The translations under genes and the position numbers were made by a program. The notes under the pieces are model-generated. The model was not told the origin of the DNA and did not search any database. It saw only the letters and a list, made by a program, of their open reading frames with translations. A stretch of 64,000 bases of DNA from Paractinoplanes tereljensis (GTDB lineage: Bacteria; Actinomycetota; Actinomycetes; Mycobacteriales; Micromonosporaceae). Below, piece after piece: positions 1 to 8,053 of the stretch. Numbering within the stretch: the stretch's first letter is position 1; each line of letters begins with the position of its first letter. The DNA lies in contig NZ_BOMY01000033.1 in NCBI RefSeq assembly GCF_016862435.1, positions 248,001 through 312,000 on the forward strand. Reading direction: 5' to 3'.

Positions 1-71
1 TGACTTCTCCCGTTCGCGTCCGGCGCCCCGTCCGGCTGACCTAGAGTCGGCACGGGGAGCCTGACACGGGG

Positions 72-554
72 GTGTGCGAAGTGTTGTCCGATCCGATGCT
101 CGACTCGATCATGAGCCGATCCGACTGGAGCGAGCCGGACAGCGTGCTCGGCACGTACGTGGCTCAGATGGACCGGCTCATCAATCTGGTGGAGCCAGGC
201 GTTCCGCTCAGCCTGACCGTGCACGGCCTGCTGGTCAGCGGTGACCTGATCCCGCAGTGGCAGTGGTTCGCCGAGGTCAGCGAGATGAACGACTACGAGG
301 ACGCCTTCTTCGTCGGCATGGCCGAGCACATGAAGGAACAGTCCGACCTCGCCCACCACGCGATCCGCCAGCGGGACATCGGCGGCGAGGTGACCCACCG
401 CCAGATGTCCGCCCTGCTGGCCCCGACGAAGTACATCCACCTGCGCAACACGCGGATCTATTCGCCGGACAGCAAGCCCGATGAGGTACGCCTGTGGCGC
501 GGCAGGCTCTCCGACGTCTCCGGCTGGACGCCGGGGTTGTCGGTCGACGCCTGA
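72..554 (+). CDS. GvpU-like gas vesicle accessory protein (orphan)
   Basis: A 160-residue soluble protein. Its C-terminal half has the pattern IHLRNTRIYSPDS...LWRGRLSDVSGW, which matches the motif I recall from Bacillus GvpU (IHLKNTKIY...DSK...WRGKIAEVDGF). GvpU is an accessory factor that modulates gas vesicle clustering. No GvpA/J/F/L/S genes are present in the window, so this copy is an orphan here. The start is taken at GTG 72; an ATG at 96 is an alternative. The 3' end overlaps the convergent DUF6114 gene by about 97 bp. The assignment rests on remembered motif similarity, not a search. Confidence 0.6.
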   Translation: MCEVLSDPMLDSIMSRSDWSEPDSVLGTYVAQMDRLINLVEPGVPLSLTVHGLLVSGDLIPQWQWFAEVSEMNDYEDAFFVGMAEHMKEQSDLAHHAIRQRDIGGEVTHRQMSALLAPTKYIHLRNTRIYSPDSKPDEVRLWRGRLSDVSGWTPGLSVDA

Positions 555-913
555 GTCGCCACTTTGTGCTTTTCCGGTGACCACGCGAACGCCAGGGCGC
601 TGCCGACCAGGCCGAGCAGCAGGCCGATGACGAAGCCGCCCAGGTTGGACGTCAGCCACGAGGCGGCCGCGAGTACGGCCGCGACGATCGAGTAGAAGAC
701 GTGCTGCTGCGGGTTGAAGATCAGCAGAGCGCCCAGGACCGCGATCAGGATCGGCAGCAGGTAGCCGATGAAGCCTTGCATGCCGACGTGCACGACGACC
801 GGCAGCGGCGCCATCACGGTCAGGAACATCTCGGTGCCGCCGACGAGGACGAGCAGCCCGCCCCAGAAGGGGCGGGCGTGTCGCCAGTTCCAGAAACTGG
901 ATCCGCGGGGCAT
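458..913 (-). CDS. DUF6114-type four-helix membrane protein
   Basis: A 151-residue protein. It begins with a basic, aromatic N-terminus (MPRGSSFWNWRHARPFW), followed by about four hydrophobic helices and a polar tail. This arrangement resembles the actinobacterial DUF6114 family, whose function is unknown. The ATG at 913 lies two bases after the stop of the upstream DUF6230 gene, so the two are almost certainly co-transcribed. DUF6230 and DUF6114 are habitually paired in streptomycetes and relatives. A longer reading from 997 would overlap the neighbour and is less likely. Confidence 0.75.
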   Translation of the reverse strand: MPRGSSFWNWRHARPFWGGLLVLVGGTEMFLTVMAPLPVVVHVGMQGFIGYLLPILIAVLGALLIFNPQQHVFYSIVAAVLAAASWLTSNLGGFVIGLLLGLVGSALAFAWSPEKHKVATQASTDNPGVQPETSESLPRHRRTSSGLLSGE

Positions 914-915
914 TG

Positions 916-1548
916 TCAGCAGCCGGTCGACGAGAACGACATCCGCAGGTGCGGCAGCGTGAATTTGGCCGCCGTGGTCGCGTAGTTGTTCTGCCACAGA
1001 TTCTTGATCTGCACCGCGTCGGCCTGCTGCCCGAAGACGTAATCGGGGCCGACGACGTCCTCACCGGTGTTCGGGTTCTTCACCTTGTTGAATAGACCGG
1101 CGTCACCACCGACCTCGATGTTGGTGAAGTCGGCGTTGCCGTTGATCTGGTCGGAGTCGACGACCAGCGCCTTGGCCGACACCGGGGTGCCGGCGTCGCC
1201 CGCGGTGATCTTCAGGTAGGCGCCGCCGAGCGACACGCTCTGGCACAGCTTGGTCAGCGTGGCCGTGTTGATCGCCGACACGATCAGCACCTTCTGCCCA
1301 CCCTCGTCGGCCAGGTTGGGGTTGCCCTCGCGGGTGGTGTCCAGCGTCGCGAACTGCTCGAAGCCCTGCCCGTTCAACTCGTCGGCGGCGACCACGAACG
1401 GCATGCCGGAGATCGAGAAGTTGGCGGCCAGCACGCCCTGGGCGGTCAGGGCCATCAGGCCGGCGGTCGCCACCCCGGTGAGGCCGAACATCACGGCGAA
1501 CCGCCGCCAGCGGACACCACCGGCGGAAACAGTGTCCGGTGCACTCAT
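916..1548 (-). CDS. DUF6230 family exported protein
   Basis: A 210-residue protein with an N-terminal hydrophobic segment (FAVMFGLTGVATAGLMALTAQGVLA) and then a beta-rich exported domain containing FSISGMPF and a cysteine near the C-terminus. It matches the actinobacterial DUF6230 family, sometimes mislabelled cholesterol esterase; function unknown. I choose ATG 1548 because GGGAG sits 6-10 bases upstream; the frame stays open to 1617. It is the first gene of the DUF6230-DUF6114 pair. It probably acts at the membrane or cell surface. Confidence 0.75.
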   Translation of the reverse strand: MSAPDTVSAGGVRWRRFAVMFGLTGVATAGLMALTAQGVLAANFSISGMPFVVAADELNGQGFEQFATLDTTREGNPNLADEGGQKVLIVSAINTATLTKLCQSVSLGGAYLKITAGDAGTPVSAKALVVDSDQINGNADFTNIEVGGDAGLFNKVKNPNTGEDVVGPDYVFGQQADAVQIKNLWQNNYATTAAKFTLPHLRMSFSSTGC

Positions 1549-1844
1549 CAAACTACTCCCTTTTGTGTGCCGTAAACAATTGAGCAGAATCGAATTGTCG
1601 CTCACCAACAACGGCATTATGTAAAGTCCGCCGTCTATGTAGCGTTCCGAAGTTACCGCTGGGTATCCGGCGGGTCAAGTGGCTTGACGGGTCATATCCG
1701 ACAGGTCTATACATCGACGGCGCTAAGTATCACTTTCGGTTAATTGTATTTCCGGAAGAGCGTGCAAGAGCCCGGACCGGTTTCCCGCATCCCCCCGCAG
1801 GTGGCCGCCCGGGTGTCTCGTTCCCAACGCAAGGAGGAACACCC
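1549..1844. other. Divergent intergenic region, relatively AT-rich
   Basis: This 296-bp region separates the leftward DUF6230 gene from the rightward secreted-protein gene and has lower GC than the neighbours. It must hold both promoters, but I could not assign -35/-10 boxes confidently. The only clear element is the Shine-Dalgarno AAGGAGGAAC at about 1831-1840, which serves the ATG at 1845. Leftward and rightward ORFs read across this stretch have poor codon use and are ignored. Confidence 0.5.
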
Positions 1845-2519
1845 ATGCGTGCGTCCAGAAGCCTTCCGATCGCCGCGCTCGCGGCACTCTCGGTGGCGCT
1901 GGTAGCCGGTCCGGCCCGGGCCGCCGACGACGCGGTGGCCGTGCTGACCACCGGCAGTCCGGCCGGAGCCAACGTGGTCGTCGGCGACGTGCTGAACGCC
2001 GCGGTCGCGGCCGGCACGACCGCCGACTTCAACACCACGTCCGGCGGTACGACCGGCATCAAGTGCGCCGCGTCGGCCTTCACCGCCACGGTGACCGACA
2101 ACCCGGCCGCGCCGGGCCTGGCAACCGAGTCGGCCACCGCACACACGTTCGCCACGTGTACCGCCAACATTCTCGGCGTGACCAAGGTGACCAGCGTGAC
2201 CGTCAACAACCTGCCGTTCGGTACCACGATCGACAGCGCGACCGGTGCGGTCACGGTCAGCGGCGCGGCCGGCGCCCCGGTGCAGACCACCCTGGTGCTG
2301 GGCACCCTGCTCGGCTCGGTGACCTGCGTCTACCAGGCCGACGGCGGTGCGATCACCGGCGTCTCGTCGAACACCGGCAACTCGATCGCGTTCAGCAACC
2401 AGGCGTTCTCGAAGTCGTCCGGGCCGATCACCTGCCCGAGTGCGGGCTTCTTCACCGCCACGTACGCCCCGGTCCTGGACACCACGGTGTCGGGCTCGCC
2501 GGCGGTCTTTGTGAACTGA
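1845..2519 (+). CDS. Secreted protein of unknown function (Tat/Sec signal peptide)
   Basis: A 224-residue protein. The signal peptide is clear: MRASR, a hydrophobic core, then cleavage near GPARA-ADDAV. The mature part is rich in Ala, Gly, Val and Thr with four spaced cysteines, probably two disulfides in a beta-sandwich. A strong Shine-Dalgarno (AAGGAGG) precedes the ATG. It resembles small secreted actinobacterial hypothetical proteins, and I do not recognise a named domain. It stands alone between divergent DUF6230 and the downstream cellulase, with a hairpin after the stop. Confidence 0.8.
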   Translation: MRASRSLPIAALAALSVALVAGPARAADDAVAVLTTGSPAGANVVVGDVLNAAVAAGTTADFNTTSGGTTGIKCAASAFTATVTDNPAAPGLATESATAHTFATCTANILGVTKVTSVTVNNLPFGTTIDSATGAVTVSGAAGAPVQTTLVLGTLLGSVTCVYQADGGAITGVSSNTGNSIAFSNQAFSKSSGPITCPSAGFFTATYAPVLDTTVSGSPAVFVN

Positions 2520-2529
2520 AGGTAGCGGT

Positions 2530-2555
2530 CGGAGCCCTCATGCCGGGGGGCTCCG
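2530..2555 (+). terminator. Stem-loop after the secreted-protein gene
   Basis: CGGAGCCC (2530-2537) pairs perfectly with GGGCTCCG (2548-2555) across a 10-nt loop, ending 36 bp downstream of the stop codon. There is no U-tract, which is common for actinobacterial terminators. It separates the secreted-protein transcript from the cellulase promoter. Confidence 0.5.
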
Positions 2556-2581
2556 GCCGTGAACGCGCTGTTTCGCCAGCG

Positions 2582-2610
2582 TTGACAGCGCGTCACGAGG
2601 TCGATTCAAT
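2582..2610 (+). promoter_or_regulatory. Predicted sigma-70 type promoter of the cellulase gene (leaderless)
   Basis: A perfect -35 box TTGACA (2582-2587) is followed, after exactly 17 bp, by TTCAAT (2605-2610, four of six matches to TATAAT). The expected transcription start, about seven bases beyond the -10, falls on the A of the ATG at 2618. No Shine-Dalgarno sits at a usable distance. The mRNA is therefore predicted to be leaderless. Confidence 0.65.
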
Positions 2611-2617
2611 CTTTTCC

Positions 2618-4825
2618 ATGTCTCTATGGGAGCGCTCCCGAACGGTGGCCGTCCTCACCGCCCTCCTTGTTGGCGGCGCCGCCGCGCCAGCTCTGGCCGA
2701 TGAGGTCGAGCAGGTCCGCAACGGCGGATTCGACGGCACCACCGATCCCTTCTGGTCCACCGCGGGCCTGCCGATCACCCTGGTCGACGGGCAAGCCTGC
2801 GTGGACGTGCCCGGCGGCACGACCAACCGCTGGGACGTGGCGATCGGGCAGAACGATCTGCCCCTGGTCGCCGGCGAGAGTTACCGGTTCAGCTTCGACG
2901 CGGCCGGCGACGCCGGGCACGTCGTGCGGGCCATCGTCGGCCTGGCCGTCTCGCCCTACGACACCTACTTCGAGCAGTCGCCCGTGCTCGGCGGGCTGAC
3001 CCACTACTCGTACACGTTCACCCAGTCGGCCGACACCGCCCAGGGGCAGGTCGGGTTCCAGCTCGGCGGCAGCGCCGACCCGTGGCACTTCTGCGTCGAC
3101 AACGTCTCTCTGGTCGGCGGCGTCCCGCCCGAGGTGTACGTGCCGGACACCGGCCCGCGGGTGCGGGTCAACCAGGTCGCGTACGTCCCGTCCGGGCCGA
3201 AGACCGCGACCGTGGTGACCACCGCGACGACCCCGCTGCCGTGGCAGCTGAAGAATGCCGCCGGCGCAGTAGTGGCGCGCGGAAACTCCACTCCGCGCGG
3301 TGTCGACATCTCGTCCGGCGAGAACGTGCAGACCATCGACTTCGGCCGGTACTCCCGGCCGGGCACGGGCTACACCGTGGTCGCCGACGGGGAGACGAGC
3401 CGGCCGTTCGACATCGGCACGGCGGCGTACGACAAGCTGCGGGCCGACGCGCTGAAGTTCTACTACACCCAGCGCAGCGGCATCGCGATCGACAACGCCC
3501 TGCGCCCGGGCTACGGCCGCGCCGCCGGGCACGTCGACGTGGCCCCCAACCAGGGCGACGGCAACGTGCCCTGCCAGGCCGGCGTCTGCGACTACACCCT
3601 GGACGTGCGCGGCGGCTGGTACGACGCGGGCGACCACGGCAAATACGTCGTCAACGGCGGCATCACCACCTGGGAGATCCTCAGCGAGTACGAGCGGTCG
3701 CACGCCGTCCGGAAGGTGTCGCTCGCCATCCCGGAGAGTGGCAACCGCGTCCCGGACATCCTCGACGAGGCCCGCTGGGAGCTGAACTTCCTGCTCAGCA
3801 TGCAGGTGCCGACCGGCAAGCCCCTCGCCGGGATGGTCCACCACAAGATCCACGACCAGTCCTGGACCGGGCTGCCGCTGCTGCCCGACCAGGACCCGCA
3901 GCCGCGTGAGCTGCACCCGGTCTCCACCGCCGCGACGCTGAACCTGGCCGCGGTGGCCGCCCAGGCCGCCCGGGTCTACCGGCCCTACGACCCGGCGTTC
4001 GCCAAGCGCGCCCTCGCAGCGGCCCGCACCGCGTACACCGCGGCCAAGGCCAACCCGGCGCTGCTCGCGCCGGAGTCGGACGGGGTCGGCGGCGGCGCCT
4101 ACAACGACAGCAAGGTCAGCGACGAGTTCTACTGGGCCGCCGCCGAGCTGTACCTGACCACGGGGGAGAAGAGCTACGCCAACGACGTGCTGGCCTCGCC
4201 CGAGCACACCGCCGACGTGTTCGGCGCGGGTGCGTTCGACTGGGCCTCGACGGCCGCGGCCGGCCGCCTCGACCTGGCCGCGATCCCGAACAAACTGCCC
4301 GGCCTGAAGGCCGTAAAGGCGTCGGTGGTCACCGGAGCGGAGAAATATCTGGCCGTTCAGAAGGCCCAGGCGTACGGCGTTCCGTACGCCCCGAACAACA
4401 ACTCCTACGACTGGGGCTCGAACAGCATCGTCCTGAACAACATGGTCGTGCTCGCGTCGGCGTACCAGCTGACCGGGAAGCCGGTGTACCGCAACGCGGT
4501 GCTCACCGGCCTCGACTACGTGTTCGGGCGTAACGCACTGAACCAGTCCTACGTGACCGGGTACGGCGAGGTCAGCTCGCAGAACGAGCACAGCCGGTGG
4601 TACGCCCACCAGCTCGACCCGGCCCTGCCGAACCCGCCGGCCGGCACCCTGGCCGGTGGCGCGAACTCGTCGATCCAGGACCCGTACGCGCAGAGCAAGC
4701 TCACCGGCTGCGTCGGGCAGTTCTGCTACATCGACGACATCCAGTCGTGGTCGACGAACGAGGAAGCGATCAACTGGAACGCCGCCCTGGCCTGGATCTC
4801 GGCCTTCGTGGCGGATGTCAGCTAA
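2618..4825 (+). CDS. Secreted glycoside hydrolase family 9 cellulase (CBM4/9 + Ig-like + GH9)
   Basis: A 735-residue endo- or processive cellulase exported by a signal peptide (MSLWERSRT then a hydrophobic core ending PALA). The order is a CBM4/9-type carbohydrate-binding module (about residues 30-165), a CelD-type N-terminal Ig-like domain (about 170-265) and the GH9 barrel. The GH9 signatures are present: DAGDHGKY with the catalytic aspartates D336/D339, SQNEHSRWYAH, and the proton-donor region NEEAINWNA with E715. The longer in-frame reading upstream is rejected because ATG 2618 starts a good signal peptide and fits the promoter. An operator overlaps the first codons. The stop codon overlaps the convergent membrane-protein gene by three bases. 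Confidence 0.93.
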   Translation: MSLWERSRTVAVLTALLVGGAAAPALADEVEQVRNGGFDGTTDPFWSTAGLPITLVDGQACVDVPGGTTNRWDVAIGQNDLPLVAGESYRFSFDAAGDAGHVVRAIVGLAVSPYDTYFEQSPVLGGLTHYSYTFTQSADTAQGQVGFQLGGSADPWHFCVDNVSLVGGVPPEVYVPDTGPRVRVNQVAYVPSGPKTATVVTTATTPLPWQLKNAAGAVVARGNSTPRGVDISSGENVQTIDFGRYSRPGTGYTVVADGETSRPFDIGTAAYDKLRADALKFYYTQRSGIAIDNALRPGYGRAAGHVDVAPNQGDGNVPCQAGVCDYTLDVRGGWYDAGDHGKYVVNGGITTWEILSEYERSHAVRKVSLAIPESGNRVPDILDEARWELNFLLSMQVPTGKPLAGMVHHKIHDQSWTGLPLLPDQDPQPRELHPVSTAATLNLAAVAAQAARVYRPYDPAFAKRALAAARTAYTAAKANPALLAPESDGVGGGAYNDSKVSDEFYWAAAELYLTTGEKSYANDVLASPEHTADVFGAGAFDWASTAAAGRLDLAAIPNKLPGLKAVKASVVTGAEKYLAVQKAQAYGVPYAPNNNSYDWGSNSIVLNNMVVLASAYQLTGKPVYRNAVLTGLDYVFGRNALNQSYVTGYGEVSSQNEHSRWYAHQLDPALPNPPAGTLAGGANSSIQDPYAQSKLTGCVGQFCYIDDIQSWSTNEEAINWNAALAWISAFVADVS
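2627..2640. promoter_or_regulatory. CebR/CelR-type cellulose-utilisation operator
   Basis: TGGGAGCGCTCCCG matches 13 of 14 positions of the palindrome TGGGAGCGCTCCCA. That palindrome is bound by the LacI-family regulators CelR of Thermobifida and CebR of Streptomyces and is released by cello-oligosaccharides. It lies inside codons 4-8 of the cellulase gene, at about +10 to +23 of the predicted transcript, a position suited to blocking initiation or elongation. Confidence 0.85.
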
Positions 4826-5253
4826 AGGGTGAAGATCACCGCGCCGGGGACCTCTCTCATCGAGGTGTCCGGCGCGGTGTACACCCCGGCGGGGGCCACC
4901 ACCGTGCGGATGCCCCGGCTCTTGAAGAACGCGATGCTCGCCTCGTCGGGGAACGTCTTGACCGCGCTGCGCAGGTCTTCGTCGACGGCCGGGAACCCGT
5001 CGGCCGGCGCGTGGCCGGGCCGGACGGCCGGCAGCACCAGCAGCGGCTGCTGCAGCGACGCGAGGTCGACCGGCGACTGCGGCACGACGTGGAACGGCGT
5101 GATCTGGACGCCCTCCAGCGCGATCAGGCCGCCCGGGATCAGCAGCGCCGCCGCCAGGAACGGCTTGAGCGCCTTGGCTTCCATCCGCTTGACCCGGACG
5201 GTCAGCGCGGTGATCAGGCCGACCGCAAGCAGAACCAGGAAAAGGGTCATCAT
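4822..5253 (-). CDS. Small membrane-anchored protein of unknown function
   Basis: About 143 residues. One or two N-terminal hydrophobic helices (MMTLFLVLLAVGLITALTV and a second near residues 30-47) precede an external domain with FPDEASIAFFKSRGIRTVVAPAGVY. The segment FKSRGIRTVVV-like resembles the C-terminal lumenal part of large GT39/YfhO-type membrane glycosyltransferases, but the protein is far too short for one, so it is either a remnant or an independent small family. The start is ATG 5253 or 5250. Its stop overlaps the cellulase stop. Confidence 0.6.
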   Translation of the reverse strand: MMTLFLVLLAVGLITALTVRVKRMEAKALKPFLAAALLIPGGLIALEGVQITPFHVVPQSPVDLASLQQPLLVLPAVRPGHAPADGFPAVDEDLRSAVKTFPDEASIAFFKSRGIRTVVAPAGVYTAPDTSMREVPGAVIFTL

Positions 5254-5366
5254 GGTCGCGCTCCCCGTGCTGGTCGATGTATCGACGATCGTACGGGGTG
5301 GGCGCACCTTTCCGGCCCGGATTAATCCGGATGCGCGGAGCGTGCCTCCTTCAATACGGTGGGCCG

Positions 5367-5930
5367 ATGTCCGCCGATGCCGCGCGCGCCGCCGAATTCC
5401 TGTCCCAGCTCGCCGTGCCCGCCCGCCTGGCGGCCTTCGCCGAGCTGGTGAAACGCGGTAAGGACGGGGCCACCCTGGCCGAGCTGGCCTACGCGCTGGA
5501 CGTGCCGATCCAGGAAGCGGGGGAGCTGCTGGCCCGGCTGACCGGCATCGGGCTGGCGACCGGCACCGGCAACGGCGTCTACCGGGCCTCGCCCGGGGCG
5601 CTGCGCGAGGCGGCCAACGCGGTCGACCGGTCCCAGCCCCTGGCCGGGCTGCTCGCCGACTATCCGCAGCTGCGCGGCAACTTCGCGCACGGCCGGCTGA
5701 CCAGCCTGCCGCCCACCATGAGCGAGCGCTACCAGCAGGTCGGCGAGCTGTTCGCGCGCTTCCTGGCGCTGGACGGCCTCTATTCGGAAGACGAGATCAA
5801 CCGCCGGCTGTCGGTGGTCACCGACGACGTCGCCGGGGCACGCCGGATGCTTGTCGAGACCGGCTGGCTGGAGCGCGACCGGGCCGGCACCACGTACGGT
5901 CCGGCCAAGCCACTCACCTCGCTGTCCTGA
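5367..5930 (+). CDS. ArsR-like regulator with DUF2087 domain
   Basis: A 187-residue soluble protein. Residues about 1-85 form a winged-helix with the pattern AELAYALDVPIQEAGELLARLTGIGL. The C-terminal part (FLALDGLYSEDEINRRLSVVTDDVAGARRMLVETGWLERDRAGTTY) is a typical DUF2087 domain. Such proteins are usually called DUF2087 transcriptional regulators, with unknown ligands. The start at ATG 5367 is preferred over the longer reading from 5277 because the N-terminal extension lacks coding character. The end overlaps the convergent LLM oxidoreductase gene by 17 bp. Confidence 0.8.
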   Translation: MSADAARAAEFLSQLAVPARLAAFAELVKRGKDGATLAELAYALDVPIQEAGELLARLTGIGLATGTGNGVYRASPGALREAANAVDRSQPLAGLLADYPQLRGNFAHGRLTSLPPTMSERYQQVGELFARFLALDGLYSEDEINRRLSVVTDDVAGARRMLVETGWLERDRAGTTYGPAKPLTSLS

Positions 5931-6777
5931 TCAGCTCGTCGGCGACCCAGCGGGCGACCCCGGCCGGGTACGGCGCGGGCAGGCTGAGCACGAAGTGCCC
6001 GATGCCGATCTCGCGGGCCGCCGCGATCGCGTCCCGGGTCTCGCCCGGATTGTCGTAGGAGACTGGCACCGGGATCGACCGGGTGATCTCGGCCGGGTCG
6101 CGGCCGATCTCGGCGCAATACCGATCTAGCAGGTCACTCCGGCTCTTCAGGTCGGCCAGGTCGGCAAAGCCGGGGATGTTCCAGATGTCGGCGTGCTCGG
6201 CGGCCAGCCGCAGCACCGCCGACGAGCGCCCGGCGATCAGGAACGGCGGCCGCCGCACCGGCTTCGGGTTGCAGAACGCGCCGGTCAGGTCGACGTACGA
6301 CCCGTGGAAGTCGAACGGCTTGTCCTCGCTCCACAGCCGCCGGATCACCGTGCACGCCTCGGCGAAGCTGCCCACCGCGTGCGGGGTGTCGTGGAAGGGC
6401 AGGCCGTGCGCGTCGTACTCGCGCTTGGCCAGGGGGTGGCCCGGCCGGGAGCCGACCCCGATGCCGAAGACCATCCGGCCGCCGGCGACCACGTCGACGG
6501 TCGCGGCGATCTTGGCGAGCATCGCGGGTGGCCGGAACCGGTTGCTGGTCACCAGCAGGCCCAGATCGAGCCGCCGGGTCTGCGCGGCCAGCGCGGACAG
6601 CAGGGTCCAGCCCTCCAGGATCGGCCCGTCCGGGTCGCCGCCGATCGGCATCAGGTGGTCGAACAGCCAGGCGTGCTCGATCTCGGCGATCTCGTCGGCC
6701 TCGCGCCAGACCCGCACGATGTCCTCGTAGCCGACCTGCATGGGCGCGGTCATGATCCCGAAACTGGTGCTCGGCAT
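5914..6777 (-). CDS. LLM-class (luciferase-like) F420/FMN-dependent oxidoreductase
   Basis: A 287-residue TIM-barrel enzyme. Diagnostic parts include the N-terminal strand FGIMTAPMQV, HAWLFDHLMPIGGD, LDLGLLVTSNRFRPPAMLAKIAATVDVVAGGR and the glycine-rich FGIGVGSRPGHPLAKREYDAHG. Actinobacterial members of this subgroup commonly use coenzyme F420. The substrate is unknown. GGGAGG lies directly upstream of ATG 6777. It is transcribed away from the adjacent TetR gene, and two palindromes between them suggest that regulator controls it. Confidence 0.88.
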   Translation of the reverse strand: MPSTSFGIMTAPMQVGYEDIVRVWREADEIAEIEHAWLFDHLMPIGGDPDGPILEGWTLLSALAAQTRRLDLGLLVTSNRFRPPAMLAKIAATVDVVAGGRMVFGIGVGSRPGHPLAKREYDAHGLPFHDTPHAVGSFAEACTVIRRLWSEDKPFDFHGSYVDLTGAFCNPKPVRRPPFLIAGRSSAVLRLAAEHADIWNIPGFADLADLKSRSDLLDRYCAEIGRDPAEITRSIPVPVSYDNPGETRDAIAAAREIGIGHFVLSLPAPYPAGVARWVADELIRTAR

Positions 6778-6803
6778 CGGTCCTCCCTAAACTCGAGGTT
6801 AAG

Positions 6804-6818
6804 CGGAACCGTGTTCCG
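6804..6818. promoter_or_regulatory. TetR operator, copy 1
   Basis: CGGAACCGTGTTCCG is a perfect 6-3-6 palindrome in the LLM-oxidoreductase/TetR divergent region. Its exact copy lies 27 bp away, close to two and a half helical turns. Confidence 0.75.
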
Positions 6819-6830
6819 CAACCAACCATA

Positions 6831-6845
6831 CGGAACCGTGTTCCG
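6831..6845. promoter_or_regulatory. TetR operator, copy 2
   Basis: An identical copy of CGGAACCGTGTTCCG, ending 18 bp before the tetR-like GTG start. The two copies probably bind two dimers and repress both divergent promoters. Confidence 0.75.
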
Positions 6846-6862
6846 TTTACCAAGGGGATGGC

Positions 6863-7420
6863 GTGGCCGAGCGAAAACGGGCCGATGCCCGGCGCAACGA
6901 ACGCACGCTGCTGGACGCGGCGGCCGAGGCGTTCGTGACCTCCGGCGTGCACGTCCCGGTGCGCGAGGTCGCGGCCCGGGCCGGGGTCGGGGTGGGCACG
7001 ATCTACCGGCACTTTCCCACCCGGGCCGACCTGATCGTGGCGGTTTACCGGCACCAGGTGGAGGCGTGCGCCGAGGCCGGGCCCACGCTGCTCGCCACCG
7101 GCCTGAGCCCGCACGCGGCGCTGGCCCGCTGGATCGACATGTTCGTCGACTTCCTGGTCACCAAGCACGGGCTGGCCGAGGCGCTGCAGGGCGACGCCAC
7201 CTTCGCGAGCCTGCACGCGTACTTCCTGGATCGGCTCGTCCCGGTCTGCGGGCAGCTGCTGGCCGCGGCGGCCGAGGCCGGCGAGATCGTGTCGGACATG
7301 GACCCGCTCACCCTGATGCGCGGGGTCGGCAACCTCTGCGTCGGCGCGGACAGCCCCGGCTACGACGCCCGCCGGATGGTCGCGCTCGTCGTGGCCGGCC
7401 TACGTATTGACCGGGTGTGA
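6863..7420 (+). CDS. TetR/AcrR family transcriptional regulator
   Basis: A 185-residue regulator. The N-terminal helix-turn-helix is clear (RNERTLLDAAAEAFV...VREVAARAGVGVGTIYRHFPTRADLI), followed by a helical ligand-binding domain. The start is GTG 6863 with AAGGGG upstream; the ATG at 6858 is in another frame. The gene is divergent from the LLM oxidoreductase with twin palindromes between, so autoregulation and control of the oxidoreductase are likely. Confidence 0.92.
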   Translation: MAERKRADARRNERTLLDAAAEAFVTSGVHVPVREVAARAGVGVGTIYRHFPTRADLIVAVYRHQVEACAEAGPTLLATGLSPHAALARWIDMFVDFLVTKHGLAEALQGDATFASLHAYFLDRLVPVCGQLLAAAAEAGEIVSDMDPLTLMRGVGNLCVGADSPGYDARRMVALVVAGLRIDRV

Positions 7421-7432
7421 TGTCATGACCCG

Positions 7433-8053
7433 GTGCCGGTACGCGAGGACACCTACGAGTGCCGGCCGCTCAGCGACCCGGCCGCGGCCAAAAGACTGCA
7501 GGGCGAGGCGTACGTCCGGCACGGTCACCTGCCGGCCTCGGAGCTGACTTCGGAGGGCTGGCTGCCCTGGCACGATGAGATCCCGGCCGAGCGGGTGCAC
7601 TGGTTCGGCAGTTTCGACGCGGCCGGCATGCTGGTCGCGGTCGGCCGGCGGATGGTTACCGATTCGACCGGCTCGCTGTCGCTTCCGGCCGCCCGGCTGA
7701 TGGCCGCGCCACCGGCGGGCGACGGGGTGGTCGAGCTCTCCGGGGTGGCCAAGGCGGCGGACGCGCCGGGCGTCGCGACGCTGCACCTGTTCCGGGCGCT
7801 CTACCGGGAGAGCCTGCGCTGTGGGGACCGGCTCTGGGTGATGAGCGTGGTTCCGTCGCTGCGGGCGACCCTCGAACGGATCGCGCCGGGCGGTATCACC
7901 ATCGGACCGGACCCGGTGCGGATGAGCGGCGTCTATCCGGGCGTGCGGGCGGACGTGCTCGCCTACCCGGCCTGGGGCGTGGTCGGGACCTTCACGGCCA
8001 GCATCCGGGCCGCGGGGGTGCCCGAGATCGCGGACTTCATGGAGGCTCGGTGA
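7433..8053 (+). CDS. GNAT/N-acyl amino acid synthase-like (FeeM-type) protein
   Basis: A 206-residue soluble protein. The shape EDTYECRPLSDPAAAKRLQGEAYVRHGHL...VGRRMVTDSTGSLSLPAARLM...VELSGVAK...LHLFRALYRESLRCGDRLWVMSVVPSLRATLERI is typical of the autoinducer-synthase/FeeM branch of the GNAT fold, which transfers acyl groups from acyl-ACP or acyl-CoA to amino-containing acceptors. The start is GTG 7433. It overlaps the following methyltransferase by four bases (GTGA), so the products probably act together. The substrate cannot be read from sequence. Confidence 0.6.
   Translation: MPVREDTYECRPLSDPAAAKRLQGEAYVRHGHLPASELTSEGWLPWHDEIPAERVHWFGSFDAAGMLVAVGRRMVTDSTGSLSLPAARLMAAPPAGDGVVELSGVAKAADAPGVATLHLFRALYRESLRCGDRLWVMSVVPSLRATLERIAPGGITIGPDPVRMSGVYPGVRADVLAYPAWGVVGTFTASIRAAGVPEIADFMEAR

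Noticed and set aside
72..913. Gas vesicle gene cluster
   Set aside because: Only a GvpU-like gene is present; neighbours are DUF6114/DUF6230, with no GvpA, F, J, L, K or N.
2063..4825. A 920-residue reading of the cellulase gene
   Set aside because: The first 185 codons overlap the secreted-protein gene out of frame and are arginine-rich shadow sequence. The signal peptide and promoter place the start at 2618.
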